Source: Pseudorhodoferax sp. Leaf267 (lineage in GTDB: Bacteria > Pseudomonadota > Gammaproteobacteria > Burkholderiales > Burkholderiaceae_C). Taken from it: a stretch of 64,000 bases of DNA. Both the position numbers and the translations under genes were made by a program. The stretch's first letter is position 1, and every line of letters begins with the position of its first letter. The stretch lies in the NCBI RefSeq assembly GCF_001422405.1, contig NZ_LMMV01000021.1, forward strand, positions 310,858 to 374,857, read 5' to 3'. Below the pieces are notes generated by a model that saw only the letters and a list, made by a program, of their open reading frames with translations, searched no databases and had not been told where the DNA came from. Positions 61,300 through 64,000 of the stretch are shown here, in pieces.

Positions 61300-62424
61300 A
61301 TGGCCACCGTGCTGGCCCTGGGGGCCTGGCTCAAGAACCGCGCCTGCCGGCTCGACGGCGCGGGCCTGCACTGGTCCGCTCTGCATGGCGACCTGCAGGA
61401 CGCCGACGCCTGCCGCGCGCTGGAGAAGTCGGCGCACGCGCTGGTGGCCGGCGCGCGGCCCGACGCCATCGCGCACGACCTGCACCCGGATTTGTACAGC
61501 ACCCAGCTGGCGCAGGCCCTGGCCGCGCAATGGGGCGTGCCCGCCATCGGCGTGCAGCACCACCACGCCCACATCGCCGCCGTGCTGGCCGAGCATGCAT
61601 TGGACGAGCCCGTGATCGGCCTGGCGCTGGACGGCGTGGGCCTGGGCGACGACGGCGGCGCCTGGGGCGGCGAGCTGCTGCGTGTGGAGGGTGCGCGCTT
61701 CGAACGCCTGGGCCATCTGTGGCCGTTGGCCCTGCCCGGTGGTGATGCCGCCGCACGCGCGCCCTGGCGCGCGCTGGCCGCGGCCCTGCACGCCATGGGG
61801 CGCGGCGACGCCATCGAGCCCTTGCTCGCACCGCAGGCCGGCGCCACCGCCGCCCGCACCGTGCGCGCCATGCTCGACCAAGGCCTGAACTGCCCGCCCA
61901 GCAGCAGCGCCGGCCGCTGGTTCGATGCGGCGGCGGCGGCGCTGCGCATCGCCCCGCTGCGCCAGGCCGAAGCCGAGGCCGCCATCGCGCTGGAGCAGGC
62001 GGCCGCGCGGCACACCGGCGCCCTGCCCTTGCGCGACGCCGAGGCCAGTTGCGGACAGCGCAACCAGCTCGACCTGCGAGCGCTGCTCGCCGAGCTGCTG
62101 GCCTGGGCGCCGCCGCCCGACGAAGTGCCCCAAGCCGCCGCCTGGTTCCACGACCGGCTCGCCCAGGGCCTGGCCCGCTGGGCCCTGCATGCCGCACACG
62201 CCACCGGCTGCCGCACCGTCTGCCTGGGCGGTGGCTGCTTCCTCAATGCCTTGCTGACCCAGGGCGTGACGCACCGGCTGCAGGCCGCCGGCCTGCGCGT
62301 GCTGCGCCCCATCGCCAACGCCTGCGGCGACGCCGGCCTGGCCTGGGGCCAGGCCTGGGTGGCCGCGCGCCGCCTGACACCCCCCGCTTTCGTTCGCATC
62401 GAAAGACTCCCCTCATGTGCCTAG
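61300..62424 (+). CDS. hypF: Carbamoyltransferase HypF, short form (Kae1-like domain only)
   Basis: 374 aa; full-length HypF is about 750-800. The C-terminal Kae1-like domain is present: VQHHHAHIAAVLAEH (metal-binding HHxxH), LALDGVGLGDDGGAWGGELL and CLGGGCFLNALL. Absent are the acylphosphatase domain, the two zinc fingers and the YrdC/Sua5 domain that makes carbamoyl-adenylate. C. necator HypF1 has the same short form, so this is probably natural, with a complete HypF elsewhere. Overlaps hypC by 10 bp. Confidence 0.92.
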   Translation: MATVLALGAWLKNRACRLDGAGLHWSALHGDLQDADACRALEKSAHALVAGARPDAIAHDLHPDLYSTQLAQALAAQWGVPAIGVQHHHAHIAAVLAEHALDEPVIGLALDGVGLGDDGGAWGGELLRVEGARFERLGHLWPLALPGGDAAARAPWRALAAALHAMGRGDAIEPLLAPQAGATAARTVRAMLDQGLNCPPSSSAGRWFDAAAAALRIAPLRQAEAEAAIALEQAAARHTGALPLRDAEASCGQRNQLDLRALLAELLAWAPPPDEVPQAAAWFHDRLAQGLARWALHAAHATGCRTVCLGGGCFLNALLTQGVTHRLQAAGLRVLRPIANACGDAGLAWGQAWVAARRLTPPAFVRIERLPSCA

Positions 62425-62639
62425 CCATCCCCGCGCGGGTCGCCGAGCTGCTACCGGACGACCAGGCCATCGTCGTCCTGGGCGGTATCCGCAAGACCAT
62501 TTCCATCGCGCTGCTGGACGGCGTGCAGCTGGGCGACTATGTGATCGTGCATGTCGGCCATGCCATCGGCCAGATCGACCCGGCCGAGGCCGAACGCACG
62601 CTCGCCCTGTTCGGCGAACTGGCGCATGCACAGCCATGA
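62415..62639 (+). CDS. hypC: Hydrogenase maturation chaperone HypC
   Basis: 74 aa. MCLAIPARVAELL with essential Cys2, GGIRKTISIALL, GDYVIVHVGHAIGQID. It carries the iron-cyanide-CO unit with HypD. The start is inside the end of hypF; the stop overlaps hypD. Confidence 0.96.
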   Translation: MCLAIPARVAELLPDDQAIVVLGGIRKTISIALLDGVQLGDYVIVHVGHAIGQIDPAEAERTLALFGELAHAQP

Positions 62640-63781
62640 AGTACATCGACGAGTTCCGCGACGGCGCCATCGCCCGCAAGATCGCCGACCGGTTGGCACA
62701 GGAGGCCCTGCCCGGCCGGCGCTACAGCTTCATGGAGTTCTGCGGCGGCCACACGCATGCCATCTCCCGCTACGGCGTGGTGGGCCTGCTGCCGGCCAAC
62801 GTGACCATGGTGCACGGCCCGGGCTGCCCGGTCTGCGTGCTACCCATCGGCCGCATCGACATGGCGATCGCGCTCGCGCTGGAGCACGGTGCCATCGTCT
62901 GCACCTATGGCGACACCATGCGCGTGCCCGCCTCGGGCGGCCTGTCGCTGGTGCGGGCCAAGGCGCGCGGCGGCGACATCCGCATGGTCTATTCGGCGGC
63001 CGACGCATTGGCGATTGCGCGCACCAACCCGCAGCGCGAGGTGGTGTTCTTCGCGATCGGCTTCGAGACCACCACGCCGCCGACCGCACTCGTCGTGCGC
63101 GACGCGGCGCGCGAGGGCCTCTCCAACTTCAGCGTGCTGTGCTGCCATGTGCTGACGCCGGCCGCCATCACCCACATCCTCCAATCGCCAGAGGTGCGGC
63201 AGTACGGCACCGTGCCCATCGACGGCTTCGTCGGCCCCGCGCACGTGAGCATCGTGATCGGCTCGGCACCCTACGAGGGTTTTGCCCAGGCCTATGCCAA
63301 GCCTGTCGTCATCGCCGGCTTCGAGCCGCTGGACGTGATGCAGGCCGTGCTGATGCTGGTGCGCCAGGTCAACGAAGGGCGGGCCGTGGTGGAGAACGAG
63401 TTCACGCGCGCCGTCACGCGCAGCGGCAACGCCAACGCGCAGGCGCTCATGGACGAGGTGTTCGAGCTGCGCGAGAGCTTCGAATGGCGCGGCCTGGGCG
63501 AGGTGCCGGCCAGCGCGCTGCGGCTGCAACCTCGCTACGCCGCCTTCGACGCCGAGCAACGCTTCGGCCTGGGCTACAAGTCGGTCGCCGACAACAAGGC
63601 CTGCGAATGCGGCGCCATCCTGCGCGGCGTGAAGAAGCCGCAGGACTGCAAGATCTTCGGCACCGTCTGCACGCCCGAGAACCCGGTGGGCTCGTGCATG
63701 GTCTCCAGCGAAGGGGCCTGCGCGGCGCATTACTCCTACGGGCGCTTCAAGGACATCCCGGTCGTGGCGGAAGTCGTATGA
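62636..63781 (+). CDS. hypD: Hydrogenase maturation iron-sulfur protein HypD
   Basis: 381 aa. Conserved motifs are FMEFCGGHTHAISRYG, HGPGCPVCVLP, GFETTTPPTAL and the C-terminal [4Fe-4S] cysteine region (CECGAILRGVKKPQDCKIFGTVCTPENPVGSCMVS). It is the scaffold on which cyanide and CO are attached to iron. Overlaps hypC and hypE by 4 bp. Confidence 0.96.
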   Translation: MKYIDEFRDGAIARKIADRLAQEALPGRRYSFMEFCGGHTHAISRYGVVGLLPANVTMVHGPGCPVCVLPIGRIDMAIALALEHGAIVCTYGDTMRVPASGGLSLVRAKARGGDIRMVYSAADALAIARTNPQREVVFFAIGFETTTPPTALVVRDAAREGLSNFSVLCCHVLTPAAITHILQSPEVRQYGTVPIDGFVGPAHVSIVIGSAPYEGFAQAYAKPVVIAGFEPLDVMQAVLMLVRQVNEGRAVVENEFTRAVTRSGNANAQALMDEVFELRESFEWRGLGEVPASALRLQPRYAAFDAEQRFGLGYKSVADNKACECGAILRGVKKPQDCKIFGTVCTPENPVGSCMVSSEGACAAHYSYGRFKDIPVVAEVV

Positions 63782-64000
63782 GCAGCACGAAGAAGGACTA
63801 CAGCCGCCCGCTGGACATCAAACATGGCGTGGTCGACATGGGCCACGGTGCCGGTGGCCGCGCTGCGGCCCAGCTGATCCGCGAACTGTTCGTCGCCGCG
63901 TTCGACAACGAGTGGCTGGCCCAAGGCAACGACGGCGCCGTGTTCACGCCGCCCCCCTTGCCGCCCGGCGCGCGCCTGGTGCTGGCGACCGACGGCCACG
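63778..64000 (+). CDS. hypE: Hydrogenase maturation protein HypE (3' end outside window)
   Basis: First 74 codons: KHGVVDMGHGAGGRAAAQLI is the HypE/AIR-synthase-like N-terminal motif, and NDGAVFTPPPLPPGARLVLATDGH the nucleotide-binding strand. HypE dehydrates the carbamoylated C-terminal cysteine to thiocyanate. ATG overlaps the hypD stop. Runs off the right edge. Confidence 0.93.
   Translation, partial: MSSTKKDYSRPLDIKHGVVDMGHGAGGRAAAQLIRELFVAAFDNEWLAQGNDGAVFTPPPLPPGARLVLATDGH

Overview
The window is chromosome- or megaplasmid-type DNA of a GC-rich betaproteobacterium. The gene content and order (pilU-dapE-prmB-yheS, a fused MrpAB antiporter, red-type Calvin genes and a membrane-bound [NiFe] hydrogenase operon of the Cupriavidus/Hydrogenophaga kind) point to Burkholderiales, most likely Comamonadaceae. 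This placement rests on recognising families and gene order; no search was run.

Layout. 1-5.8 kb: end of pilU, then dapE, prmB, ABC-F gene yheS and two small membrane-type proteins. 5.8-13.5 kb: an acetate module, with acs divergent from a hybrid histidine kinase/response regulator pair followed by yjcH-actP; two copies of a shared DNA motif sit in front of these units. 13.6-20.8 kb: two VOC proteins and a complete mrp (pha) cation/proton antiporter operon. 20.8-32.6 kb: general metabolism (trhO, a GST, an acyltransferase, a nitronate monooxygenase-like gene, two SDRs, an acyl-CoA dehydrogenase, etfBA, an ABC ATPase/ParA-like pair, an HDAC-family amidohydrolase). 32.7-40.1 kb: moxR-DUF58-tgpA-mltB, a DUF418 gene and an MFS exporter. 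40.3-42.4 kb: a PAS histidine kinase resembling HupT/HoxJ and a HigBA-like toxin-antitoxin pair whose toxin gene carries a nonsense codon. 42.4-51.0 kb (minus strand): Calvin-cycle operon cbbL'-S-X-Y-F-P-T-Z-A. 51.5-64.0 kb (plus strand): O2-tolerant membrane-bound hydrogenase operon hoxKG-hupE-hoxZMLOQRTV followed by hypABFCD and the start of hypE.

The most notable feature is the boundary between the cbb and hox operons. The large RuBisCO subunit gene keeps only its C-terminal half (about 245 codons), losing the carbamylated-lysine region, and its broken end is joined directly to the last 30 codons of an oppositely oriented UspA-family gene at about 50,972. The simplest reading is a deletion that removed the 5' half of cbbL, its promoter and probably cbbR, and the 5' part of usp, while leaving the rest of the cbb operon and the whole hydrogenase operon intact. 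If this is real and not an assembly chimera, this locus can oxidise H2 but cannot make RuBisCO, unless a second cbbL exists elsewhere.

The hydrogenase operon looks functional. HoxK has the six-cysteine proximal-cluster signature of O2-tolerant enzymes. HoxG keeps all four NiFe cysteines and the cleavable tail. A near-perfect sigma-54 promoter with an exact IHF consensus lies upstream of hoxK. HypF is the short form lacking its carbamoyl-adenylating domains, so a full-length HypF elsewhere would be expected.
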